DNA of 64,000 nucleotides from Heliopora coerulea (taxonomy: Eukaryota; Cnidaria; Anthozoa; Scleralcyonacea; Helioporidae), in contig JASJOG010000615.1 of NCBI GenBank assembly GCA_030142905.1, positions 24,717 to 88,716 of the forward strand. The letters run 5' to 3'. The notes beneath the pieces are model-generated. The model was not told where the DNA came from. It saw nothing but the letters and a program-made list of their open reading frames with translations, and did not search any database. Positions within the stretch are counted from its first letter, which is position 1, and each line of letters opens with the position of its first letter. A program made the position numbers and the translations under genes. Positions 1 to 10,259 of this stretch are shown here, one piece after another.

Positions 1-825
1 TCATAGAAAGTACTGGTACAGGTATATGTTTGAAAAACTTTTTAAGATATAAATGGAAATACAGAAATACATGCAAAAGCAAAATATTAAAAAAAAAAGG
101 AAACACCAGTTAATCTGTTTATTTTTATTTGTACATAGAACAAAGTTGCCTTTTGTTGCAGAATTTGTGGAATATAACAAGAGGGTACATAATACTACCC
201 CATAAAGAACTTCAACTCAGTAAAGTAATTGATAGAATCCACATAAAACCTCTGGTTTAGTGGTCATTAGTAGATAAACCTGTATAGTGAAAATATCAAA
301 AGCAAATGGAACTATAGCCATGTCAGGTGTACGGTATATGGTTGAAAGTGTTTCTTTTAAAGACTTTAGAAATCTGATATTTTTGTTGTGAAAAATGCAG
401 AACAGAGAAATATATCCATGGTTTTCAAAGGTTTAGTATTCCAAGAACATGTATGAGAAATAACTAAAATCAGATTATTAATGATAGAATTGTAAGAAGA
501 GGCATTATTTGTTGGTCACTGAAAGATGTAACAACTGAGAATGATATGGTTGACCACAGTTTATGTCCTGGCATAATGTTACAATTAATGTAGTTATATT
601 ATTACACTACCACTTACTGATCTTGAATGTACAGATTTGTGCATTATACCAAAGGAGACCAGCAAGTCAAAATAACTTTAATAATCTATTATCTAAAGGA
701 GTCCAAGCAATACACATGTACCTGCTAAACTAAACTTCAGCTAATATTCATTGGTCCTGAGGCTACTCAGATGGTCGAATCAATGTTTACAAACATGCCA
801 TAAATAACTGTTTCACAAACAGAAA
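1..825. other. 3' flank of TMBIM4, no other gene seen
   Basis: AT-rich sequence downstream of the TMBIM4 stop codon, which is read on the minus strand. I see no convincing coding exon on either strand. On the minus strand two overlapping AATAAA-type signals fall at about 118-135, so much of this stretch may be a 3' UTR of roughly 700 nt. That is inference; no transcript evidence is available. Confidence 0.4.
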
Positions 826-3800
826 TCAGTTCTTCTTCATTGCATCAAGAATCTTGAGAATTTCAACAAAAAGATTGATAACATCCAAGTATAGGTTGAT
901 GGAAGCAAGGATGTACTCTTCAGGAGATAGTTTGTGCATCAACATATGTGTATCATAAATAATGAACAAGGAAAACACCACAGCTCCAACAATGGCACAT
1001 GCCAACTCGATGATCTCACTTTGAATGAAAATCTAAAAGTACCAAGAAAAATGTCTAGATTTGTGAGTTTTTTCTTAATTTTTTCAAAAATGATCACACT
1101 GGTGAAAGGTAAAGCACTAAAAGAAATTCAAGTATGAAATAAAAAAAGCAACACAACTGTAACACTATATCTTTTGACATAAAAATTGGACATTTTTTCA
1201 ATAATTCATTTAATGTCACATGTTAGTCATTGATATGGTTAATTCCACTGCCATTATTGAGGTGACAGTACAGGTGTTTCTAGACCTTGACTGGTCTAAA
1301 ATCAGAGCTCCTATGGCAAAAGCATCAAGTCTTCAATTTGCAAAATATATGTCCAACCTATATACAACTGAAAGCATTTTTCTCTCACAATCTACTGTAA
1401 ACCTTACCTGTAAAAAGCCTGCCAGAATCAGAATCCATAAAGTAGTGAACAACCTGAAGTTCAATAAGAAACCAAAGCTTAAATTTTAAAAATATGAAGC
1501 AACACCGTTAATCCAAAGGGAATTATTAGTGAAGAACCAACAAGACTTGGCAATTTCTGTAAGAATCATATTCAAAATATTCAGAAAGCTTCACCACAGG
1601 GTGACATGGAAGGGTAGTGTACAGGAATCTCAACCTGGCTTGGCAGCTATCCTAAAAGGCCTAATCTAGATCCACCACTGCACTTTCAGTCAGTGAACAT
1701 GTGGAGTTTGACATCAAGGCAGTCACACTGGTGCAACTTAATAAGAGAACCTGAATAACTTCTGTTGCATTTGGCACAAACATGGCCACCATATCTTTGT
1801 GTTTCAGACTTCAAGGCATTGTAAACTATTAAAACATGCAAAGTTGATGTGTAATACTATCATCTGTTACTTCAACAGAAAAACATCAACAGTTTGTAGC
1901 AGACCAGAGGTCCACATCATAGAGTACACAAAATGTCAAATGTTTGAATGTTGCCTGCAATTGACTGCAAAGACAACACAACCAGGAACTAAGACAGCAA
2001 TTCAGTGATCTGCAAACTACATGTTAAGTTTGGCCAAATTTCTGCACAACCCGTAACTACAGCAATACTTACGCAGCTCCCCAACTGCTGAAATCTTTTT
2101 TACTTTGAAAGGTATACAGGGTCAGAGCAACAGTGGTGGCAATAGTAAGAACAAATGCCTCCAGAACAATTTCAGTTTCATAAAATGTAACTAAAAAAGA
2201 AAATATTTGGTGATCCTCAGTGTAACTGAACATTTTAACCAAATTCTTTGATATACTGTGCATGTAATTATAAAAAGAACATTAGATGTTGAACCACTAA
2301 ACTGCTTACCAAGGGTACCCAGTGTATAAGATTCTGCAACAGTCTAAAATAGTAAAATAAAATACAAAATAAAACCACAATCAAACAAGTCAGTTGAAAA
2401 TTTCACAATTAACCATACAGCAACAATAAAGGTTTTGGACTGGCCAGTAAGTCAATATCATCATTCCAGATAAGTTTTGGAGGTAAAGGTTTGTGAAGGA
2501 AATGTAAAGGGCCACATTATGGGTGGGGGCACCCATTCACAACACTAATACCTGAGGGTCTTGGAGACCAATCAGCTCTTGTTTTTTTCAATTTGACATT
2601 TTTTCTCCAAAGGTTTGGAATTTTCACATGGGTAGAGGTAGTTGTCTCTGTCAACTCTGACCCAAGACCTGTCTTTTACCTGGAATGCTGGACAGGTCTT
2701 GTATCTCAAAATGTTACAGCTTTAAGTATTATAAATCAACTTACAAATGCAATAAGAAGGTACATGTTTGTAGGACTTTCTCTTCTTTTAATGGACAGTG
2801 CAATTAGGAGACCAAGTGACAGGAATACTGAAACCATTAACAGCACAGGACTACAATATGGGAATTAAAACAGGGGTGAGTACTGAATCACATACATGGA
2901 TCCTCTATGACATCAAGGTATAAACTTATAACTGGCAAATAAAACAGACTGTTTTACAAAGCAATGAGCAGGAAAAGTTTTGTGAAGATTAAGTCTTTAC
3001 ATACAATGTGTGAATATTATCAGTGATCTTTTTTCTTTTAACCCTTAAATGTCTGAATTTTTTTCATTTGTTCTATGTTTCATCTTTGTTTTACCTTTGT
3101 TCTCTCACTGGTTCTATTTTTCTCAGGTGTCAGATATATTGGACATTGGGCATTAAAGGGTTAATCTGTAACTCTCATTTATATAAATGTGCACCCTTAT
3201 GCAAGAGTCCTAGTAAATGTACAGCATCAGTTTACTTGAAAAGTCAAATTAAGGATTGTAACTTTGACTGGTAATCCCCTAAGACCCCTCCTTATGCAAG
3301 AAACTCTTTTAATGTTATGTTCTAAATGCCCAATTATCTTTTAATCACTCAAAAAGTGAATTGAAAATCCAATTTGGTGATAGTTGTCAGTAGGATCAAA
3401 CTTCATGCCAAATGTCAGGCCACATTTTACCACAACCACTATCCTGCAGGCACTCAAAAAAGACATTAATATATCAACCACATCCACTTGAAAATCTTAA
3501 AGGAGGCTTACCTGGCTTTTACAAACGTTTTTATGGATTCCACAGACATGAACAAAGCAGAAGCTGCAATAGTAAGGCCAAGTTGGAAGGTGAGGATTCC
3601 ATAGACCTTTCTGAGAAATCCTGCAACAAATAACGAAGATTCATTGAATATTTTGATATGTATTTTACTTAAACATAAAAGGACAGTCTGAAACGTTTCG
3701 TATCGTTAAATTCAAGAAATACAAGAATGTCCTTCACAGCAAATGAAGATGTTTACTTTCGATTTCAATCACAATGAACATTAGATCCTGACCAGCCAAT

Positions 3801-4329
3801 ATACTCAGCATAACTCTCTCATGCTTTATCGATATGCTGAAAATTATCCTTGTATAAACTAAATCTAAGTTACGAAGTATCATGCGCTGACCACTGTTCC
3901 AAACCGGTTCTAACAGATCGCTAAATAGAGAGAAGATACGTAATAATAAAATTGTTATCTGGTGGTTTTATGATAGTTGGGATCTTTCGTTTAGCTATTT
4001 AACAAAGTTTAAGATATCGATGAAATGCATATTTGACAAATCCTAGACAATTCGAGATAACCACGGCAGAGGCAATGTACAAATATCTTCAAACACGTCA
4101 TCTAAACAATATGAACAGATACAACCCACGAAATCTCACATGCAATTTAGCGGTTGTTTCCGTTCATCACGATAACCACGTACTACACAAGTGATACCTT
4201 ACCAAGTCGTAAATCAACACTTGTTTGTGCAACTGTAACACCGTAGAGGAAGTCATCCTCAAAGACTGACCGTTTGGTGGGATGTTCTCGATTGAACGAA
4301 GGAACTTCGGACGTTTTCGTCGCCATCAT
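826..4329 (-). CDS. TMBIM4: Transmembrane BAX inhibitor motif protein 4 (Lifeguard 4 / GAAP), 7 exons
   Basis: Multi-pass membrane protein of the BAX-inhibitor-1/Lifeguard family. Family members act in Golgi and ER membranes in calcium handling and in restraining apoptosis. Exons on the minus strand, in coding order: 4329-4203, 3620-3512, 2850-2745, 2343-2310, 2190-2073, 1477-1408, 1032-826. All junctions are GT-AG and the 771 nt close in frame as 256 aa (human about 238). The N-terminal [11 protein letters not shown] leads into [12 protein letters not shown], as in Lifeguard 4. The middle has [14 protein letters not shown]. The C-terminus has [20 protein letters not shown] and ends in [10 protein letters not shown], the family signature. 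Two ATGs are adjacent; the second has the better context (A at -3, G at +4). Intron 3 holds a TTAACCCTTTAA-ended MITE. The gene is divergent from PPP4R2, 854 bp away. Confidence 0.95.
3038..3164. mobile_element. TTAACCC-ended MITE, copy in TMBIM4 intron
   Basis: About 127 bp starting TTAACCCTTAAATGTC and ending GACATTGGGCATTAAAGGGTTAA-like, so the ends are imperfect inverted repeats of TTAACCCTTTAA. The core is T-rich with TTTGTTCTCTCACTGG. A second copy with the same ends and core lies at 5950-6081 in PPP4R2 intron 3. There is no coding capacity; it is likely a non-autonomous DNA element. Confidence 0.55.
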
Positions 4330-5183
4330 GAAAATTTTCTTGGTGAAATAGAATACGTCACTGAAAGAAATTAACACCTGTAAGTTACATCTGTCTAGTA
4401 ACGAACTATTTGATTGGTTGCAATAACAGTTAGAACAACCAATCAAAACGTCGTTAACAAGAAAGAGGTTGCATCGGTAATAAATTGTGTAAATTAATTT
4501 TTGCTTCATTGAAAATCATGGAAATCATTATTTTTTAAAATTACATTCCAAAACTGTTGATCAACGTAATATTTATGAACCATTCGTTCATGAATCACAC
4601 GTGTCAATTCAAGTAGGCTGGTTTATATTTCATAGAAATAAGATGAGAAATTTTTAATGCTAGTATTCAGCTCATTCTTACTTGATATTTCTTCTTAACT
4701 GTTATCAAAGGTGTAACTTCAGACTCGTGTACTTTTTTGCATACAATTTAACCATACATTTTGCAAAAAGAAGGAAGCTGTTGAAAACAAAGATTCTGAA
4801 TTCATGTGATTAATGTAATTCCCACTGGTGTTAGCCTTCTACAAGTTTTTCCATAGGTTTGTTTTTAAATGTTTTCACCTGACATTTGGGCAGTTGTGTC
4901 AGCAAAGTGGCGAAGAAAGATGCACCGCAAATGTGTAAATAGCTTTGCCATACCCTTAGTGTTTATTACACTCTTTGATAAGAAAGAAAATCTGATAAAT
5001 TTTACCAGGATCAACATAATCCTTCTAACCCCCGAAATGTTCATGACTCATTGATGGAGCCTGGACACTAGTTTTTTTGTTCGCCAATCGCCATAATGTC
5101 CGGTAAAGAATTAATGAATGCTTTGACATGAAAACGTTATGGTCTTGGCTTATAAGCGGCGGATTTTCTATTAATACCGACGA
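4330..5183. promoter_or_regulatory. Shared divergent promoter region between TMBIM4 and PPP4R2
   Basis: 854 bp separate the start codons of two genes transcribed away from each other, so the interval must contain both 5' UTRs and both promoters. I see no TATA box in a convincing place and no further coding exon. A short inverted match, GATTGGTTG at 4411-4419 against CAACCAATC at 4436-4444, supplies CCAAT-type motifs in both orientations close to the TMBIM4 start. Bidirectional control is inferred from layout only. Confidence 0.45.
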
Positions 5184-8100
5184 ATGGATAATCTAGAAGA
5201 GGTCCTACAGTATTTAAATGGTAAGTTCATAAGATGAGCATGTCGATAGGTCTGTTTCTTCAACGCTTTTGCGTGGTGTTGATTGTGAATCTGTTGCCAA
5301 TTATAGAGCGGCGAAATGTCGTGTTACTTCTGAAAGTTCCAGCTCACTTTATAGTGATAGACTACAGGTTCTTGTTCGTTATATTTAGAGTTTGATCAAA
5401 CCTCAGACAAAAGTATATCCCCGGAGTTAGAGAAGTTGTTAGAACATATCGCCAAGACCGGCCGGACTGTGTACGTATGATGTATTTTGAAAATTAGACA
5501 AGATGCCTTGTATGATAATAATACACGTAAAAGTTAAACTTTGTTATTCGTAATGTATAAGACTGTACTATGAACGTCTAGTTAGCTTGAGCAGCATTTA
5601 ACCCATGAAGAATTTTCAAGGTATCAATGGTTCCAGTTTTGGTAAATTCATCACTGGCGAGATTGGAGATTGGTAAGGCACGTGTGTGGAGGTACATTGC
5701 CACAGTTAAAAAAACATCGCATAAGTGGATTTGTTTTTCGTTATTTTAGATTTCCATGGCACCTTTTAAAGCCACTAATAAGTTTTAAGCTGGAAAAGGT
5801 AAAAAGAAAACATTGAAGAAGTTCATAGCTGTGAATTCCAGTCCAGAATATTCTATAATTATTGAATGAGTTTGAACAGTAGAAGGCGGGAAAAAGACAA
5901 AGGACTGTGATACTAGTAGCCAGTAAAACAGCAAACAATCCATGTTACATTAGCCCTTTTAAAACCTGAATATTTTTTTTTGTTTTGATTTCTGTTTACT
6001 CATTGTTTTTCCATTGTTCTCTCGCTGGTGCTTTGGTTCTTTGGTGTCCAGTATATCAGACAATGGATATTAAAGGGTTAAAAAAAATGCTTAAAGGTTT
6101 TGTGTGTTTTGGATAATGTGATCCAAACATGCCAGATTTTACTCGACTGAAGAAAAGCATTAAAAATAACATACAACACTAAGCATTTATTTTTTATCTT
6201 TTTAAAAGCTCAGCAAAATCCCAAGTGTTTTTAACATGTTGAATTAGTAAGGGGTAATGTATTGCATAAGACAGTTTCTATAATTGCAGTTATTGTATGG
6301 TGCTGTTTTTGTTTGTAGGTTTTAAATGATTTTTTTGAAACCAGTCCTGGTGCACATCCATATTTATCTGAGCCAACCACAAAAGGGCAGGACTTTCATT
6401 CTATGGTGGGAAAACTAGTCGACAACTTAAACTGTTTCTCTGGGTATGTCTTACTTAGTGTTTTTGTAGATTGTTTTTTTCTTTGATTTTAAGTTTTTCC
6501 AGTCTAGAGGTTTATAGTATGTATGATAGTTGATTCCCATTTCACAGCCAGCCAGTTATATAAATAATATTTTGCCCCAAACTGATATTTTTTCCTTAAA
6601 TAAACCCTTTAATGTAGGTATACTGTTAACATGGATACTGATTACCATCCCTACAGTTTCTCTATTCAAAGCATCTCACTGTATGATTAATGGTTTTGAT
6701 CTTAAAATTCTGTATGCTTGATACACTATAATCTTGTTTGCATTTTAGAACTCCATTCACCATCCAGCGAATATGTGAGTTAATTACACAGCCAAGGAAA
6801 CATTATAAAACATCTGATAAATTTTTAAGAGGAGTTGAAAAGGTGAGAACAAGTACATCAATGCAAGTCCCAGTCACATAGTTATTTGTGAAAATTATAA
6901 AATGACAGTATTGGTAAGATGGGATGGTAATGGCCTATTTATGACTAAAGGTGATGTGATGAAAGCTTTGTCTGGCCTAAAGATGACAGAGGTTTCCTGA
7001 ATGATGAATTTTATTTCATTTTAAAATTGCTCAGCAATTGAAAAAAAATTCCAGAAACTTGGCAATAATTTGGATCGGAAGCATAGAAAGATGATTTGAT
7101 TTTAAGTTGGTCAAAACAGTTTGCTCTTTTGTGCAATTTATTCTACTTTATTTCAGACTCATCCTCAGGGTATTATGAAATGAAAACTTCACAATTAACC
7201 TACACTGCCGAAGTCAACTGAAAAATGTTGGCTTGAGCAGGATTTGAACTAGCACCTTCAGGATACTGGTCCACCGCTGCACATCCATCCTCGTGGATAG
7301 CGTTAAGTTGTTGTGAGAATATCTCATGCACTTAAATTGGATAAAAACTTGCCTCCAATCGCTGTGGACTCGATAGCTCAACAGGTAGAGTGGCAGACCA
7401 GTATCCCGAAGGTGCGAGTTCAAATCCCACTCGAGTCAACATTTTTCAGTTGACTTCGGCAGTGTAGGTTAATTGTGAAGTTATTCTACTTTACCAGGCA
7501 AAATTTGCATGAATTTTGCCTTTTTTATACACGTTTTGTCTGAACTTTCCTTCCCCCCCTCTGTTCATAATCATTGTTAATCATGAATTTTGATAATATC
7601 CTCTATGTCAACTTTGCGGTGGTCATTATGAATACATCATTGATTATCATTCTCAGCAATATTACATGTTTATTTTGTTTTTCAAAAAAAATTCATTACA
7701 ACAGAAAAACTGCTGCTGACTATAAAATGAAACTACAGTTTTGGCCTACCTGGGATTTTTCATTTTGTACCTTGCTTCCCATTTCCACTAGGATCTAAAA
7801 GGGTAGACAAATGCAGCTAAGGTAGAAAAAGGGGCTTTTTGACCTAGTCATGGGCACATTTTTAAGTCAAAGGCAACTTGAATTGCCACAAATAAGCAAA
7901 CGTGCTGGTTGAAGGTCATTGATAATATGGCTGCAATGCACAGTGGTCCACCAGACCTTTATTGTGATTGATCTTTTATGCAAAACAGTACACAAGCTTT
8001 TACAAGGGGAGATATAGTGGACTGCTACTTGAAAGCTGGCTTGGGAAACATGCTCTTCTATAATGTGAGTCCAAACCAGCCTGACTTTAGATAATCTTTT

Positions 8101-10121
8101 GATAAGCTTTTTGCATTAACTGTAACTGTAACAAAAATTATGTGAATCTAAATAATACAATGAAGTACCAACCTTTTTTTTTATTGTTTAATATAGAATA
8201 TTATGGTAGTTAGTACAGTGCAGCCTGATGGCACTCTCATAACAAGGTCTGAACAATTATTGTGTTTAGTTTTGCTAAATAGAATAGCAAACAATGTGTA
8301 TGTGTTTGTGCATGGATACTGAAGATGAATGTTATGTTGATATAATTTGACCAGTTTATTAGTTGTCAGATTGAAAATATAAGTTTACATCTGATGAACA
8401 TCCTGGAACAATGGTATCAGAAGAAAAGCAGCTGAGGAAGGCCTTGCCCAATAATTCAAAAATCACAAAAAAATAAGTAAAATACTGAAGCACACTGTTA
8501 TGTGTTTATTTCTCAGAAATTCCATGAAATTCATTTTCAGAGCTCCAAAGATTTTAAAATTCCATTGGATAACATACTGCTGCACCTCCCAAGAGGAGGT
8601 GCCAAGTGGTTGTGATTTTTTTTTTCACTCCTTCAGTATAAAATTGTTTCCAACACTTCTTGAAGCAGATTTTTTTAGACCTTTGTATAAGAAACTGATG
8701 GAAATTGTACAGGTCTCTTTAGAGTCAATGCAATAACAATCAACTGACAGCAATATGAAAAACAGAGTGCTCTATGGGCAGTAAAAACCAATACCAGCCA
8801 AAAGTTTGAAAAAATATAAAACAAAACATAATCCAAAGATCAGCATCTTGAGAAATCCAAGATATGGATTGAAACAGTTAAACCATTGAAATTAAACCAT
8901 TCCTCATCTTGTTTCAATCCATACCTTGGATTTCTCAAGATGCTGATCTTCAGATTATGTTTTGTTTTATATCTATGGGCAGTTTTGAATGAAATTTGTC
9001 AGAGTAAAAGGTGATCTTGGAAATGTCATGTGAGTAAAGATGTCAATTCCTACAGAAACTGACAGATTAGGGATCAAACACATGACAACTATGTCTGCCT
9101 TGTTAAATGTTCACACACAATGTTTATTACTGGTTCCAACAAAAGGCCAAAGTTATATGTAAGGTGTTTTGATTAGATTTCAGGGGTACACATTGTGTTC
9201 AAATATTGTGTCCAATGATCTGTTTTTGTTAAATGCTCTGCAGTAGAACAAGAACACAATATTCTCTGTTTACTAGTTTTGTGTTTTGTGTATATTTTCA
9301 ATGAAGGTCAACCAACACTGTACTCACAAATGGTAATGTATCACCCATGGATTCTGTCCCAGTAAACACTACACCTAACCCTGCAAGTACCACCCCTAAC
9401 CCTGCAAGTACCACCCCTAATGCTCCAAGTACCACCCCTAACCCTGCAAGTACCACTGTGCATAGTTCACCACTGAATACCAACTTCCAAGAAAATGGCC
9501 CTTGTCCTCTCTCACCTTCAGCTGTCCTACCAGCTGGAGAAAAAACACAAACTTTATTAGCTAAGAACTCTATGGTAAATTCAAGTGATCAAGTGAATGG
9601 ATCGCAGGAGGACGAAACCATCAAACAGCAACCTGTTGCAACTGAAGATTTGAAATGTCAAGGGGATAGTCAGACTGTAAACAATGTTGCTTCAGATAAT
9701 GATGAGGCAGTTCCTGTGCTTAATCCCCCAAGTGACAATTCAACAGACAATGTCCAAACCTGTAATGAGGAGGAACAGCAAGCTTTAGAACGGTCAAATA
9801 AAGTGGAAATTGATGAAAAACTGGCAGGTTAGTGAATGCATCTAGTTCTTGACTTGACTACCCAAGTGTAAGAAGTGCTGCAAGACTGACAAATTGAGGT
9901 TGAACACAAAGGTTTTAGGCAAAATATTTTAAGTAAATGCTTTTATTCAGAGTAAAAGATATGAAAAAGGTATAAAGAATGTCTCATCGCGAAGGTGTAT
10001 CCGGTTTAATATAACTCCTGATGGTATTGCATTTATATTGTTGCATCATAACTAAGGTTGTATTTTTACTGCAGGGGAGGCACCTGAGGGTCAGAAGGAT
10101 GAAAAAATGGATGAAAGCTGA
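5184..10121 (+). CDS. PPP4R2: Serine/threonine protein phosphatase 4 regulatory subunit 2, 8 exons
   Basis: Regulatory subunit of the PP4 holoenzyme (with PP4C and PPP4R3), which acts in DNA-damage signalling and centrosome maturation. Exons: 5184-5220, 5389-5470, 5750-5798, 6319-6443, 6749-6842, 8197-8246, 9307-9827, 10075-10121. The total is 1,005 nt, 334 aa (human 417). The conserved N-terminal domain (residues 1 to about 145) shows HIAKTGRTV, then [43 protein letters not shown] and [11 protein letters not shown], matching PPP4R2 in order without gaps. Exon 7 codes for a disordered acidic tail with four [11 protein letters not shown] repeats (residues 167-194). The tail ends DEKMDES, like the human DEPMEQD end. 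The exon 7 acceptor (CAATGAAG) has a weak pyrimidine tract but is fixed by phase. An AATAAA follows at 10254. Confidence 0.93.
5950..6081. mobile_element. TTAACCC-ended MITE, copy in PPP4R2 intron 3
   Basis: Starts TTAGCCCTTTTAA, ends TTAAAGGGTTAA, and has the T-rich core with CATTGTTCTCTCGCTGGT. It is the sister of the element at 3038-3164. Divergence between the two copies is clear, so the insertions are not recent. Confidence 0.55.
7157..7485. mobile_element. Palindromic element built from tRNA-like halves
   Basis: The core is a near-perfect inverted repeat. AACTTCACAATTAACC-type sequence through CTGAAAAATGTT at about 7186-7231 is answered by AACATTTTTCAGTTGACTTC through GTGAAGTT at about 7438-7483. 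Inside each arm is the same tRNA-like block in opposite orientation: a 3' half (minus strand, about 7232-7290) and a fuller copy (plus strand, 7367-7437). The left flank TCATCCTCAGGGTATTATGAAATGA recurs beside a collapsed copy in a CERK intron (16670-16735), so it belongs to the family. It lies in PPP4R2 intron 5. The class, MITE or tRNA-derived SINE foldback, is undecided. Confidence 0.6.
7367..7437 (+). tRNA. tRNA-Thr-like sequence (degenerate) inside a foldback element
   Basis: 71 nt with a perfect 7-bp acceptor stem (GACTCGA with TCGAGTC), a D arm GCTC-GAGT, and a B-box-like GAGTTCAAATCCC directly before the 3' acceptor strand. The anticodon loop CCAGTAT would give anticodon AGT (Thr). 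The anticodon stem and T stem each contain mismatches, so I read it as a tRNA pseudogene or SINE head, not a working tRNA. Confidence 0.35.
8771..8983. mobile_element. Foldback element with 12-bp flanking direct repeats
   Basis: Arms at about 8814-8877 and 8908-8972 are inverted copies of each other (ATATAAAACAAAACATAATC, then AGATCAGCATCTTGAGAAAT, then TTGAAACAG). The loop is only about 30 bp. The block is bounded by TCTATGGGCAGT at 8771-8782 and again at 8972-8983, a 12-of-12 direct repeat that looks like a target-site duplication. It lies in PPP4R2 intron 6. Confidence 0.6.
9368..9451 (+). repeat. In-frame 21-bp minisatellite, four units (TTPNPAS)
   Basis: Four head-to-tail 21-bp units within PPP4R2 exon 7 translate to [28 protein letters not shown]. 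The unit is a multiple of three, so gain or loss of units keeps the frame. The third unit has swapped the last residues. Confidence 0.9.
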
Positions 10122-10253
10122 AAGAGGGAATGAGACTGCCGGAACTATGTGGCTGAGAAACATTTATAGAAGTAAATTATATCTTATTTTTATTTTTCTG
10201 AAGTACATGCTACCATCTGTATATACCCCACAATGCATCGCGCATTTTTAACA

Positions 10254-10259
10254 AATAAA
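10254..10259 (+). terminator. Putative polyadenylation signal of PPP4R2
   Basis: AATAAA, 132 nt after the PPP4R2 stop codon and on the same strand. It is the first canonical signal downstream. No transcript evidence is available. Confidence 0.5.

Noticed and set aside
5605..5640. Possible PPP4R2 exon reading YQWFQF
   Set aside because: It looked like human IQWSQF, but joining it to the next exon makes a stop codon; skipping it gives a gap-free match and correct phase.
9298..9483. Minus-strand frame with [12 protein letters not shown] repeats
   Set aside because: It is the antisense of the TTPNPAS repeat in PPP4R2 exon 7.
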